26,403 bases of DNA from NCBI GenBank assembly GCA_947598455.1, contig CANQFI010000007.1, forward strand, positions 1 to 26,403, read 5' to 3'. Source of the DNA: an uncultured Bacilli bacterium (GTDB lineage: Bacteria > Bacillota_I > Bacilli_A > RF39 > UBA660). The notes beneath the pieces are model-generated. The model ran no database searches, was not told where the DNA came from, and saw only the letters and a program-made list of their open reading frames with translations. Positions 8,573 through 15,726 of this stretch are shown piece after piece. How positions within the stretch are numbered: position 1 is the stretch's first letter; every line of letters begins with the position of its first letter. A program made the position numbers and the translations under genes.

Positions 8573-9055
8573 ATGAAAAAAATTTTTAGTTTGTTACTTA
8601 TTGGAGTTGTAATTATAGGATTAACAACGGGTTGTGGAGTCAATAAAGAAAGTGGTAGCAAAAATGATAAGGAAGAAATAAATAATAATTCTACAAATTT
8701 AAATAATGATGATACTAATGAAAACATAAAAAATGATGAGAATGATGTAACAGAAGAACAAAGTAATTCTAATAGCGAAAATTCGACAACTGATGATTAT
8801 TATGTTGGGACTTATTATATGGCTTTAACAGATGGTTCATTAGCAAAGGATGGAACGGGAACTGTTATTTTAAATAAAGATAAAAGTTGTGCTTATTATT
8901 ATGGTTGGTCTGATTTTGGGTGTAAATCTTTTTCAGTTGTTGATCATCTTATTTGTTTAAAAACAACTGAAAGTCAAGAAGATATTTGTTTAACTTTAGT
9001 TTCTACTAATGATATGTTAATTGATGCTAATAATGAAAAATATATTAAAGAATGA
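8573..9055 (+). CDS. Small lipoprotein with Asn/Ser/Glu-rich linker
   Basis: A 160-aa predicted lipoprotein. The signal peptide closely resembles that of the gene at 7207 and ends in LTTGC with Cys21. Residues about 25-75 form a low-complexity spacer of N, S, E, T and D. The C-terminal about 85 residues (YYVGTYYMALTDGSLAKDG...) form a small beta-rich domain with Cys in SCAYYYGW, GCKSF, ICLKT and ICLTL. The GTYYM...GTVILNKD pattern suggests a lipocalin-like or DUF-type 'G-x-Y' domain; no named family is claimed. SD AAAGGA precedes ATG 8573. Its TGA overlaps the next ATG by four bases (ATGA). Confidence 0.72.
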   Translation: MKKIFSLLLIGVVIIGLTTGCGVNKESGSKNDKEEINNNSTNLNNDDTNENIKNDENDVTEEQSNSNSENSTTDDYYVGTYYMALTDGSLAKDGTGTVILNKDKSCAYYYGWSDFGCKSFSVVDHLICLKTTESQEDICLTLVSTNDMLIDANNEKYIKE

Positions 9056-9222
9056 AAAACATATTAAATAAAATATTAAAATTTATAATAAAAGATGTTA
9101 TTGGTTATATCATTGTTGCTTGTGTTTTTAGTGACAGAATAGGATATATTTTAGATAAATATCTTAATATTAGGGTTTTTATTAGTAAGTTTGGTTTCCC
9201 TTTTAGAATTATATTCAATTAA
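9052..9222 (+). CDS. Small coupled ORF of 56 aa, basic and amphipathic
   Basis: Starts inside the stop of the preceding lipoprotein gene (ATGA overlap), encodes 56 residues, and stops 5 nt before a strong terminator. The N-terminus (MKNILNKILKFIIKDVIGYI) is a basic amphipathic helix leading into a hydrophobic stretch IIVACVF; the rest has further basic and aromatic residues (DKYLNIRVFISKFG). It looks like a small membrane-associated peptide. The tight coupling and the terminator position support a real gene. Function unknown. It could be a truncated remnant of a larger membrane protein. Confidence 0.5.
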   Translation: MKNILNKILKFIIKDVIGYIIVACVFSDRIGYILDKYLNIRVFISKFGFPFRIIFN

Positions 9223-9227
9223 GTATG

Positions 9228-9259
9228 GAACCTTATATTAAGGTTCTTTTGTTTTTTTT
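9228..9259 (+). terminator. Rho-independent terminator ending the lipoprotein transcript
   Basis: GAACCTTA (9228-9235) and TAAGGTTC (9239-9246) form a perfect 8-bp stem with a 3-nt loop, followed by T runs at 9247-9250 and 9252-9259. Confidence 0.88.
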
Positions 9260-9559
9260 GATTCATAAGTTTTTATTAATAATTTTAGATAAATTATTTA
9301 TAGAATTATCACTATTAAATTAGTTAGTCATAAAAAAATCATAAAGTAAAGTAAAAAGCTGAGTGTTATATGTAGCCCTTATGTTATAAGTTATTTTACA
9401 TTGTTGTCTTACATCAGTTAGATTATCTAATATAATAAAAAGTTGTGGCAATTATTTGTTGATTGTGAAAAATTTTCCATCCTTAAAACTGAATTAGTTT
9501 TTTTATTTTTTTAAAACAACTGTTTGATCCGATTAATTGTATTAATAACGTTGTTAATG

Positions 9560-9594
9560 TTAATATAATAATTTGATTGACTATGGTGTATAGA
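9560..9594 (+). repeat. Direct repeat, copy B, downstream of the lipoprotein genes
   Basis: Same orientation as copy A (5461-5495), 29 of 35 bases identical, core AATTTGATTGACTA. As in copy A, an AAAACAA follows a T run about 55 bp to the left. The two copies bracket about 4.1 kb of lipoprotein genes. Confidence 0.6.
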
Positions 9595-9614
9595 TTTAAG
9601 CAATTAAATTTATA

Positions 9615-9626
9615 TGCATGCATGCA
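9615..9626 (+). repeat. Perfect 12-bp palindrome
   Basis: TGCATGCATGCA (9615-9626) is a self-complementary tandem of TGCA units in otherwise very AT-rich DNA, two bases before a terminator stem. It may be a protein-binding site or a restriction-type site cluster. No function is assigned. Confidence 0.5.
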
Positions 9627-9627
9627 G

Positions 9628-9657
9628 AGATACCTTTGAAGAGGGCGTCTTTTTTTT
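9628..9657 (+). terminator. Rho-independent terminator without an obvious gene
   Basis: AGATACCT (9628-9635) pairs with GGGCGTCT (9643-9650) with G-T wobbles and one mismatch, and is followed by T8. No ORF ends here, so it either ends a non-coding transcript or is left over from a lost gene. Confidence 0.65.
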
Positions 9658-9756
9658 ATTTTAGGTGGTGATAATTTTAGCGAAAAAACATTAGTGGACT
9701 GATTATAAAAGGTATTCAGCTGAAAATAATAATTAATTTAATAAGGAGGTAAAAAA

Positions 9757-10376
9757 ATGAATAAAAATAAATTAGAAACAATTTTAATCTTATTTGAAGG
9801 AAAAGAAATAAGTAGTGTTTGGGATGTAGAAAAAGAAGATTACTATTTTAGCATTGTTGATGTCATTGTAGCTTTGACTATTAGCAACAGGTCAAAAAAG
9901 TATTGGAATGACTTAAAATTAAAAAATGAAGGAAGTCACTTGTCCGTAAATATCGTGCAGTAGAAAATGATAGCACAAGATGGAAAATGCGTAGTACTGA
10001 TACACTAAATACAAATGGAGTATTTAGACTGATAGAGTCAATTCCTAGTCCAAAAGCAGAGCCATTTTAACTAATGAAATATATAAAGAATGGTCTGGAA
10101 TGAAAGTAAATGAATATAAGGCTTTCAAAGGATTAAGAAAAGAATCTTTAAGAAATAATATGTCAGATATAGAAATTGCTCTTACTGATTTAGGAAAAAT
10201 TACAACTAGAGATATTGCTAAAAAGAACATTCATATGGTCTAGATGAAAATATAAATGTGAGGTAGGTTAGCTAAAAGAGTAAGAGATTTTTACGAAGAA
10301 GAAACAAATTTGATTAATATATCGAAAAAAATAATTTAACTTATAAATACGTTGATGATATAAAACAAATAAGGGG
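9757..10376 (+). pseudogene. Decayed BRO-family phage antirepressor
   Basis: The reading frame starts well (SD AAGGAGG, MNKNKLETILILFEGK...) with the BRO-N pattern SIVDVIVALTIS...KKYWNDLK and continues as a recognisable BRO/DinD-like protein only if the frame is changed. A TAG at 9961-9963 stands where the family has Leu (Q-L-K-M). The frame then shifts in the four-A run at 9984-9987. The next frame gives VFRLIESIPSPKAEPF and stops at 10067-10069. Directly after, a different frame resumes at ILTNEIYKEWSGM, which in intact homologues lies several dozen residues later, so an internal deletion is likely. Further frame changes follow (RDIAKK / EHSYGLDEN / GRLAKRVRDFYEEE). The ends are approximate. 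It is a phage- or element-derived gene in late decay. Confidence 0.85.
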
Positions 10377-10451
10377 GTAGTTGTGCTTAATAAAATTAAT
10401 TTTGAAGATGGAAATATTTTTTTTACATTTTGGAGAAATCTTATTAAAGTC

Positions 10452-10480
10452 TTTTCAAATAAGTTATTTAATGATAAAAT
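10452..10480 (+). promoter_or_regulatory. Promoter of the ireB operon
   Basis: TTTTCA (10452-10457), a 17-bp spacer, then TAAAAT (10475-10480) with an upstream TG at 10472-10473 (extended -10). Start near 10487, just before the SD AAGAAGG (10493-10499). It lies in the debris between the BRO pseudogene and ireB, so the operon now has its own promoter in place of alaS read-through. Confidence 0.6.
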
Positions 10481-10507
10481 TATAGTGTACTTAAGAAGGT
10501 GTGTTAT

Positions 10508-10750
10508 ATGAATGATGATACAAGTTTATTTGATGTTAATGTAGTTAAAGAAAATTTAATATCATCAACTTTGAAAGAAGTATATACTGCTTTAAAAGAA
10601 AGAGGATATAATCCAACTAATCAAATTGTTGGGTATCTAATTAGTGGTGATCCAGGATATATATCTAACTATAAAGATTGTCGTAATAAGATATTAAACT
10701 TAGATCGTGCAGAGATAGTTGCAACTATTTTAGAAAATTATTTAAAGTAA
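10508..10750 (+). CDS. ireB: IreB family regulatory phosphoprotein (UPF0297/YrzL)
   Basis: 80-aa cytoplasmic protein of the IreB family. In Enterococcus, IreB is phosphorylated on N-terminal Thr by the Ser/Thr kinase IreK and modulates cell-wall stress and cephalosporin resistance. The family core is plain: TLKEVYTALKERGYNPTNQIVGYLISGDPGYI, then a C-terminal helix ending EIVATILENYLK (read in two pieces with NYKDCRNKI between). T5 is a candidate phosphosite. The start is ATG 10508, because the upstream in-frame GTG 10499 overlaps the SD AAGAAGG. The family is typically encoded between alaS and ruvX. Here ruvX follows after 1 nt, but alaS is not upstream. Confidence 0.95.
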   Translation: MNDDTSLFDVNVVKENLISSTLKEVYTALKERGYNPTNQIVGYLISGDPGYISNYKDCRNKILNLDRAEIVATILENYLK

Positions 10751-10751
10751 G

Positions 10752-11171
10752 ATGAGATACTTAGGATTAGATTTAGGAACTAGGACATTAGGACTTGCTT
10801 TATCTGATAAAACTAATACAATTGCTTCACCATATAAGACTTTAAGATGGGATGGAGAAGATTATGATTTATTATTTAAGGATTTAGATAATATTATAAA
10901 AGATAATCAAGTTACGGATTTAGTTTTAGGGTTGCCTAAAAATATGAATAATACACTAGGATTTGCTTCGGAGAGAAGTATTAATTTTCAGAAAGCTTTA
11001 GAAAATAGATATAATATTAAAGTCTATTTAGTTGATGAACGTTTAACAACTGTGATGGCTGAAAATACTTTATTAGAAGCAGATATGAGTCGCCAAAAAA
11101 GAAAAAAAGTAATAGACGAGATTGCAGCAAGTATAATACTTGATACATATTTAAAAATGAAAGGAAAATAA
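10752..11171 (+). CDS. ruvX: RuvX/YqgF-family putative pre-16S rRNA nuclease
   Basis: 139-aa RNase H-fold protein of the YqgF family, implicated in 16S rRNA 5'-end maturation (E. coli YqgF) and annotated historically as a Holliday junction resolvase. The signature N-terminus YLGLDLGTRTLGLALSD contains the catalytic Asp (D7). Other family motifs are DLVLGLPKNMNNT, VYLVDERLTTVMAE and the final DEIAASIILDTYL with conserved Glu and Asp. Length matches the family. It starts 1 nt after the ireB stop, so it is translated from the same message. Confidence 0.95.
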   Translation: MRYLGLDLGTRTLGLALSDKTNTIASPYKTLRWDGEDYDLLFKDLDNIIKDNQVTDLVLGLPKNMNNTLGFASERSINFQKALENRYNIKVYLVDERLTTVMAENTLLEADMSRQKRKKVIDEIAASIILDTYLKMKGK

Positions 11172-11174
11172 ATT

Positions 11175-11462
11175 ATGGAAGAAAAAAAAGGAGTTTTTAC
11201 AATTGTTAATGATCAGGGAGAAGAAGTAGAATGTGAAATACTTTTTACTTTTGATTCTGATGAAACGAAAAAAAGTTATATAGTATATACGGATAATACT
11301 TTAGATGAAGAAGGTAGTACAAAAGTATATGCATCTGTATATGATCCAACTGGTCAAGATCCAACTTTATTACCGATTGAAACAGAAAAAGAATGGTTAG
11401 TTATTGAAAATATTTTATCTTCTGTTCAAGAAAAAATAGATGAGGCAAGTCAAGCTAGCTAA
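11175..11462 (+). CDS. DUF1292 protein (YrzB-like)
   Basis: 95-aa acidic, cytoplasmic DUF1292/UPF0473 protein. The pattern ...FTIVNDQGEEVECEILFTF, then SYIVYTDN and ...KVYASVYDPT, and EKEWLVIENIL is characteristic. The molecular role is unknown even in model species. It starts 3 nt after ruvX and sits in the conserved place of yrzB between ruvX and mltG. The end touches the mltG start region. Confidence 0.92.
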   Translation: MEEKKGVFTIVNDQGEEVECEILFTFDSDETKKSYIVYTDNTLDEEGSTKVYASVYDPTGQDPTLLPIETEKEWLVIENILSSVQEKIDEASQAS

Positions 11463-11463
11463 A

Positions 11464-12552
11464 ATGAAAAATAAAAAAGTTGTTATATTGAGTGTAATAT
11501 TAGCTATAATTTTTATTTCAGGAATTGGACTAGTAGTATTTTATAATGTTAATTTAGGTTCAGTTAGTAAGATATCGGAAGTAACAGATGATGATAAAGT
11601 ATTGTTTGCTGTAAAAAGCGGTGATGCTTCAAAAACTATTATAGATAATTTAGCAGATGCTGGATTGATTAGGAATAGATATGTAACTTATATTTATGTA
11701 AAAACACATAGTTTAAGTATGCAGGCTGGAACTTATGAATTAAATAAAGGAATGACTTTAGAAGAAATATTTAAAAAATTATCTAATGGAGATATTGCTG
11801 ATAATACAATATCAATTACTTTTATTGAAGGAAAAAGATTTGTTAATTATGTAAAAGTAATAAGTGATAATTTTGGTTATAGCGAAGAAGAAATAATAAA
11901 TGAATTAGAAGATGAAAATTATTTAAGAGAACTTATAGATAAATATTGGTTCTTGACGGATGATATTTTAAATGATAAGTTATATTATGCCCTTGAAGGA
12001 TATTTATTTCCAGATACATATGTATTTTACGAAGATGCAAGTATTAAAGAAATTATTAATGTTTTATTAAACGAAATGGGTAATAAATTAGAACCATATA
12101 AAAAGAAGATAGAAAATAGTAATTATTCTATTCATGAAATACTAACGTTGGCTAGTATTGTAGAATTAGAAGGTAATACTAGTAATGATCGAGCTGGAGT
12201 AGCAGGAGTTTTTTATAATCGCTTAGAAAATGGAATGAGTTTAGGTAGTGATGTTACAACTTATTATGGAGCAAGAGTTGAATTAAGTGATAGAGAACTT
12301 TATCAATCTGAAATAGATGAGGCTAATGATTATAATACAAGACATATTAGTATGGCTGGTAAATTACCAGTTGGACCTATTTGTAGTTCAAGCATAGAAT
12401 CAATAGTTGCAACTATTGAACCAGAAGAACATGATTATTTGTATTTTGTAGCTGATAAAAATAAAGATACTTATTTTACGAGAACTTATGCTGAACACGA
12501 GGCTAAGATAGCAGAATTAAAAAGTAAAGGATTATGGTTTAATTATAATTAA
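11464..12552 (+). CDS. mltG: Endolytic murein transglycosylase MltG (YceG-like)
   Basis: Membrane-anchored lytic transglycosylase that cleaves nascent glycan strands and so limits their length. TM at about residues 5-25 (VVILSVILAIIFISGIGLVV), a LysM-like subdomain at about 45-105 (FAVKSGDASKTIIDNLADAG), and the catalytic YceG domain to the end. The catalytic Glu is E234 in LASIVELEG; other motifs are AGVAGVFYNRLENGMSLGSD, TYYGAR, LPVGPICSS and YFVADKN. I favour ATG 11464, two bases after the DUF1292 stop. An in-frame ATG at 11440 would add eight residues and overlap DUF1292; ribosome-binding sites for both are weak. Confidence 0.93.
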   Translation: MKNKKVVILSVILAIIFISGIGLVVFYNVNLGSVSKISEVTDDDKVLFAVKSGDASKTIIDNLADAGLIRNRYVTYIYVKTHSLSMQAGTYELNKGMTLEEIFKKLSNGDIADNTISITFIEGKRFVNYVKVISDNFGYSEEEIINELEDENYLRELIDKYWFLTDDILNDKLYYALEGYLFPDTYVFYEDASIKEIINVLLNEMGNKLEPYKKKIENSNYSIHEILTLASIVELEGNTSNDRAGVAGVFYNRLENGMSLGSDVTTYYGARVELSDRELYQSEIDEANDYNTRHISMAGKLPVGPICSSSIESIVATIEPEEHDYLYFVADKNKDTYFTRTYAEHEAKIAELKSKGLWFNYN

Positions 12553-12564
12553 GGAGAATCAATA

Positions 12565-13158
12565 ATGAAAGAACAAATAATGGAAATGGAAAAGTATGCG
12601 AAAGAGCATAATGTACCAATTATTGAAAAAGATTCGATTGCTTTTATATTAAAGTTTATTAAAATTAATGATGTTAAAGAAATATTAGAATTAGGTAGTG
12701 CGATTGGTTATTCAGCTATTTTAATGGCATCAGTTAAAGATGATGTTAAAGTAACGACAATTGAACGTGATGAAGCTAGATATATGGAATGTCTTAAAAA
12801 TGTTAAAAAATGTTGCTTGGAAAAAAGAATTGAAGTAGTTTATCAAGATGCTTTAGAAGTAAATTTATCTGGAGTAGGTTATGACTTAATATTTATTGAT
12901 GCTGCGAAAGGACAATATACTAAATTCTTTGAAAAATATAAATATTTTTTGAATCCTGGAGGAGTTATTATTACTGATAATTTAAAATTCCATGGTCATG
13001 TTGGAAATAGAAGTCAAATAGCTAGTCGTAATTTAAAACAATTAGTTGGGAAGATTGAAAATTATATTGATTTCTTAAAAAATAATGATGAATTTGAAAC
13101 TAAATTTTATGATGTTGGAGACGGCTTATCTGTAAGCATTAGAAAAAATGATATCTAA
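12565..13158 (+). CDS. trmR: TrmR-like tRNA 5-hydroxyuridine O-methyltransferase (YrrM)
   Basis: 197-aa class I SAM-dependent O-methyltransferase. In B. subtilis the orthologue in this gene order (YrrM, TrmR) methylates 5-hydroxyuridine-34 in the tRNA wobble position. The SAM-binding loop is ELGSAIGYSA (42-51). The metal/catalytic motif DLIFIDAAKGQY and the GGVIITDNLKFHG segment are typical of the O-MT3 family. SD AAGGAG precedes ATG 12565. The last 11 nt overlap the next gene, whose family makes the hydroxyuridine substrate, so the function call rests on both homology and context. Confidence 0.88.
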   Translation: MKEQIMEMEKYAKEHNVPIIEKDSIAFILKFIKINDVKEILELGSAIGYSAILMASVKDDVKVTTIERDEARYMECLKNVKKCCLEKRIEVVYQDALEVNLSGVGYDLIFIDAAKGQYTKFFEKYKYFLNPGGVIITDNLKFHGHVGNRSQIASRNLKQLVGKIENYIDFLKNNDEFETKFYDVGDGLSVSIRKNDI

Positions 13159-13945
13159 AATATTAATTTATGTTGATGATATAGAACATATAGAAGATTA
13201 TAGAAAAGTAGGAGTTTCTGCTTTTCTTTTTGCTTTAGAAGGATATTGTGTTGGATATAAGACATATTCTTTAGAAGAAATAGAAAAAATTGATGTTTCA
13301 AATAAATATATTATTTTAAATAGAGTATTAACTTCTGATGATATAGATAATTTTAAAAAGATAATTAAGCAATTTAAGACGATTAAAGGTATTGTTTTTG
13401 AAGATATTGGAATATATCAAGTATTAAGTAATTTAAAAACTAATTTAGAACTTATTTTATTTCAAAATCATTTTGCGACAAATACAAGATCTGTTAATTT
13501 TTGGTTAGATAGAGTAGATAGTTTATTTATTGGGAATGAACTTACTAAAAATGAATTAGAAACTATTACTAAAGGAGCTATTAAGCCAGTATGTCTTCAT
13601 TTATATGGTTATAATCAAGTAATGTATTCGAGAAGATTACTTTTAAGCAATTGGGAAGAAGAATTTAAGATACCTAAGAGTTCTTCTAATATTATTACGG
13701 ATAAAGCTACAGGTATTAAATTTAGAGCTATAGAAAATGAATATGGAACGGTTATGTATTCCGAAAATATTTTTAATGGAAAAGATTTAATAGATTTAAG
13801 TAATGTTAAGTATTTTTATGTTAATACAATGATGATAGAACATAATAAAGTTATGTATTTTTTGCGTACTTTTGATAAAACAGATGGTGAAGATGAAGGC
13901 TTTTTAAATAAAGAGACAATTTATAAGTTAAAGGAGCGTAAATAA
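13148..13945 (+). CDS. U32 peptidase-like protein lacking the Fe-S cysteines (YrrN-like)
   Basis: 265-aa protein in the position of B. subtilis yrrN, one of two U32-family genes needed for prephenate-dependent tRNA U34 hydroxylation (TrhP group). The TIM-barrel-like N-terminus is diverged. Around residues 149-169 (CLHLYGYNQVMYSRRLLLSN) the segment lines up with the U32 signature of the next gene, but the signature Cys are replaced by Gln157 and Leu164. It should therefore not hold the iron-sulfur cluster itself and may act as a partner of the next protein. It overlaps trmR by 11 nt and ends 1 nt before the next gene. Family assignment is moderately sure, the role inferred. Confidence 0.75.
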   Translation: MISKILIYVDDIEHIEDYRKVGVSAFLFALEGYCVGYKTYSLEEIEKIDVSNKYIILNRVLTSDDIDNFKKIIKQFKTIKGIVFEDIGIYQVLSNLKTNLELILFQNHFATNTRSVNFWLDRVDSLFIGNELTKNELETITKGAIKPVCLHLYGYNQVMYSRRLLLSNWEEEFKIPKSSSNIITDKATGIKFRAIENEYGTVMYSENIFNGKDLIDLSNVKYFYVNTMMIEHNKVMYFLRTFDKTDGEDEGFLNKETIYKLKERK

Positions 13946-13946
13946 A

Positions 13947-15149
13947 ATGGAAAAATTAGAATTATTAGCTCCAGCGGGAGATTTAGAAAGACTTAAAATA
14001 GCTTGTTTATATGGAGCAGATGCTATATATATTGGTGGTCAAGATTATAGTTTAAGAGCTAATGCATTAAATTTTAGTCTTGATGAATTAAAAAATGCAG
14101 CTCTTTTTGCTCATAATTTAGGTAAAAGAGTTTATGTTACAGTAAATATTGTATTTCATGATAAAGATTTAAGGGGATTAGAAGAATATTTACTTAAATT
14201 AGATGAAATAGGAATTGATGCCATAATTGTTTCAGATGTGGTTGTAATGGATTTATGGCGTAAATTAAATTTAAAATTAGAATTACATGTTTCAACCCAA
14301 GCGTCAGCTTTAAATTATGAGGTAGTTAATTTTTATAAAAGTCTAGGTGCTACAAGAGTTGTTTTGGCAAGAGAAGCTTCAAAAGAAGATATTAAGCGAA
14401 TAAAAGATGAAACAGGGATGGAATTAGAATGTTTTGTCCATGGGGCAATGTGTACTAGTGTTAGTGGTCGTTGTGTGCTATCTAATTATGCGACGAATCG
14501 TGATAGTAATCGAGGGGGATGTGCGCAGGTTTGTCGTTTTGTTTTTGATGCTTCTAATAGTGATCAAATATTTAGTATGACACCTAAAGACTTAAATATG
14601 GTTTCTAATATAAAAGAAATGATTAAAGTAGGAGTTAATTCATTTAAAGTAGAAGGTAGAATGCGTAGTGTTTATTATATTGCAACAGTTATAGATGTTT
14701 ATAGACATTTAATAGATATGGTAGTAAATAATTCTTTAAATGATGCATATACTAAATATTATCTAAGTATACTAAATAGATGTGCTAATCGTGATTCGAC
14801 GGAACAATTTTTTAATAAATTACCAGGTAAAGATGAACAATACTTTCTAGGAAGAGATGAAGTAAGTAATAAAGATTTTTTAGGTATTGTTTTAGATTAT
14901 GATATGAACAAACAAATGCTTACTTTAGAACAAAGAAATTATTTTAAGCCGGGTGATATTGTGGAATTTTTTGGACCAAATACAGAGGTTTTTAGCTATG
15001 TAGTACCAGAAGATTTATATGATAAAGATGGTAATAAAATTGAGGTTGCTAACCATCCACAAATGATTGTTAAATTTAAAATAGATAAGGTATTATCTAA
15101 ATTTGATATGATGCGAATTAAAGTGTTTGACATTTCTAATTTTTTGTAG
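13947..15149 (+). CDS. U32 family protein, tRNA hydroxylation TrhP-like (YrrO)
   Basis: 400-aa U32 protein. Family members of this type (E. coli YegQ/TrhP, B. subtilis YrrO) hydroxylate U34 of tRNA using prephenate. The barrel opens LELLAPAGDLERLKIAC and YGADAIYIGGQDYSLRA. The full signature is present: ECFVHGAMC at 161-169, then SGRCVLS, then GGCAQVCR, giving C169, C176 and C192 as likely cluster ligands, with C162 and C196 nearby. FKVEGRMRS follows. The C-terminal beta domain (FKPGDIVEFFGP) is complete. With the preceding gene and trmR it forms a compact mo5U34 biosynthesis operon. The greA promoter lies over its last codons. Confidence 0.88.
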   Translation: MEKLELLAPAGDLERLKIACLYGADAIYIGGQDYSLRANALNFSLDELKNAALFAHNLGKRVYVTVNIVFHDKDLRGLEEYLLKLDEIGIDAIIVSDVVVMDLWRKLNLKLELHVSTQASALNYEVVNFYKSLGATRVVLAREASKEDIKRIKDETGMELECFVHGAMCTSVSGRCVLSNYATNRDSNRGGCAQVCRFVFDASNSDQIFSMTPKDLNMVSNIKEMIKVGVNSFKVEGRMRSVYYIATVIDVYRHLIDMVVNNSLNDAYTKYYLSILNRCANRDSTEQFFNKLPGKDEQYFLGRDEVSNKDFLGIVLDYDMNKQMLTLEQRNYFKPGDIVEFFGPNTEVFSYVVPEDLYDKDGNKIEVANHPQMIVKFKIDKVLSKFDMMRIKVFDISNFL

Positions 15150-15155
15150 TATTCT
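15127..15155 (+). promoter_or_regulatory. Promoter of greA inside the end of the U32 gene
   Basis: A perfect TTGACA (15127-15132), a 17-bp spacer and TATTCT (15150-15155, 4 of 6). Start near 15162, about 10 nt before the SD AAGGAG (15172-15177). Among the clearest sigma-A type boxes in the window. Confidence 0.7.
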
Positions 15156-15186
15156 TAGTAAGATATTTTTGAAGGAGATGCTTGTA

Positions 15187-15657
15187 ATGGCAAAAAAAGA
15201 CGAAATCTTACTAACTGCTAAAGGTTATGCAGAATTAGAAGAAGAGTTAAATGATTTAAGAGTAAATAAGAGGGCTGAAAATGTATTGGCTATCAAAGAA
15301 GCTAGAAGTCATGGCGATTTATCTGAAAATTCCGAATATGATGCAGCGAGAGACGAACAAGCAAAAATTGAAGCAAGAATACAAGAGCTAGAATATAAAT
15401 TAGAACATGCAACAATTATTGATAATAAAGATAAAACTCATGTTAATGTTGGATCAGAAGTAACTATTGAATATGTTGATGACAATGAACAAGATGTATA
15501 TACAATAGTTGGATCACTAGAAGCTGATCCATTTGAAAATAAAATAAGTAATGAATCACCAATAGGATCTGCAATTATGGGTAAAAAAGTAGGAGATGTT
15601 ATTCCTGTTATTGGACCTAATGGTTCTTATGATGTTAAAATTATAAAGATAGCTTAA
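15187..15657 (+). CDS. greA: Transcription elongation factor GreA
   Basis: GreA binds the RNA polymerase secondary channel and stimulates cleavage of backtracked RNA. 156 aa, the normal length. The N-terminal coiled coil includes the family signature EARSHGDLSENSEYDAARDE with the tip acidic residues. The C-terminal FKBP-like domain has VGSEVTIEYVDD and SPIGSAIMGKKVGD. The start ATG 15187 is set by AAGGAG (15172-15177); the in-frame TTG at 15127 is the -35 box of the promoter and not a start. In B. subtilis greA closes this same gene block, with udk just before it; udk is missing here. Confidence 0.97.
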   Translation: MAKKDEILLTAKGYAELEEELNDLRVNKRAENVLAIKEARSHGDLSENSEYDAARDEQAKIEARIQELEYKLEHATIIDNKDKTHVNVGSEVTIEYVDDNEQDVYTIVGSLEADPFENKISNESPIGSAIMGKKVGDVIPVIGPNGSYDVKIIKIA

Positions 15658-15671
15658 GTGCTGTCCTTTTT
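15648..15671 (+). terminator. Terminator overlapping the greA stop
   Basis: GATAGC (15648-15653) pairs with GCTGTC (15660-15665, one T-G wobble), loop TTAAGT, then a five-T run. A short stem, so termination may be partial. Confidence 0.6.
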
Positions 15672-15672
15672 A

Positions 15673-15701
15673 TTGTAAATCTTGTTATTCTAAGGTATAA
15701 T
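15673..15701 (+). promoter_or_regulatory. Promoter of tig
   Basis: TTGTAA (15673-15678), a 17-bp spacer and a consensus TATAAT (15696-15701). Start near 15708, just upstream of the SD AAGGAG (15713-15718). The -35 directly follows the greA terminator. Confidence 0.75.
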
Positions 15702-15726
15702 ATGGAAAGTTGAAGGAGTGAGTGAC

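Larger units (their letters stand above)
9260..9756. other. About 500 bp without a convincing gene
   Basis: No ORF with a ribosome-binding site is seen on either strand. The stretch contains a possible decayed coding fragment on the minus strand (9320-9451), direct-repeat copy B (9560-9594), a 12-bp GC-alternating palindrome (9615-9626), a terminator (9628-9657) and, at its right end, the SD AAGGAGG (9743-9749) of the BRO pseudogene. It reads as debris of past insertions, but a small RNA ending at the terminator cannot be excluded. Confidence 0.6.

Noticed and set aside
8533..8727. 64-aa hydrophobic minus-strand ORF
   Set aside because: Mirror of the lipoprotein signal and N/E-rich linker at 8573; no ribosome-binding site.
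10045..10230. 61-aa minus-strand ORF
   Set aside because: Antisense of the decayed BRO gene, whose plus-strand similarity is clear.
10383..10511. 43-codon ORF from GTG 10383 with a G-rich SD-like sequence, overlapping the ireB start
   Set aside because: It contains the ireB promoter, resembles no family and follows pseudogene debris; more likely chance or remnant.
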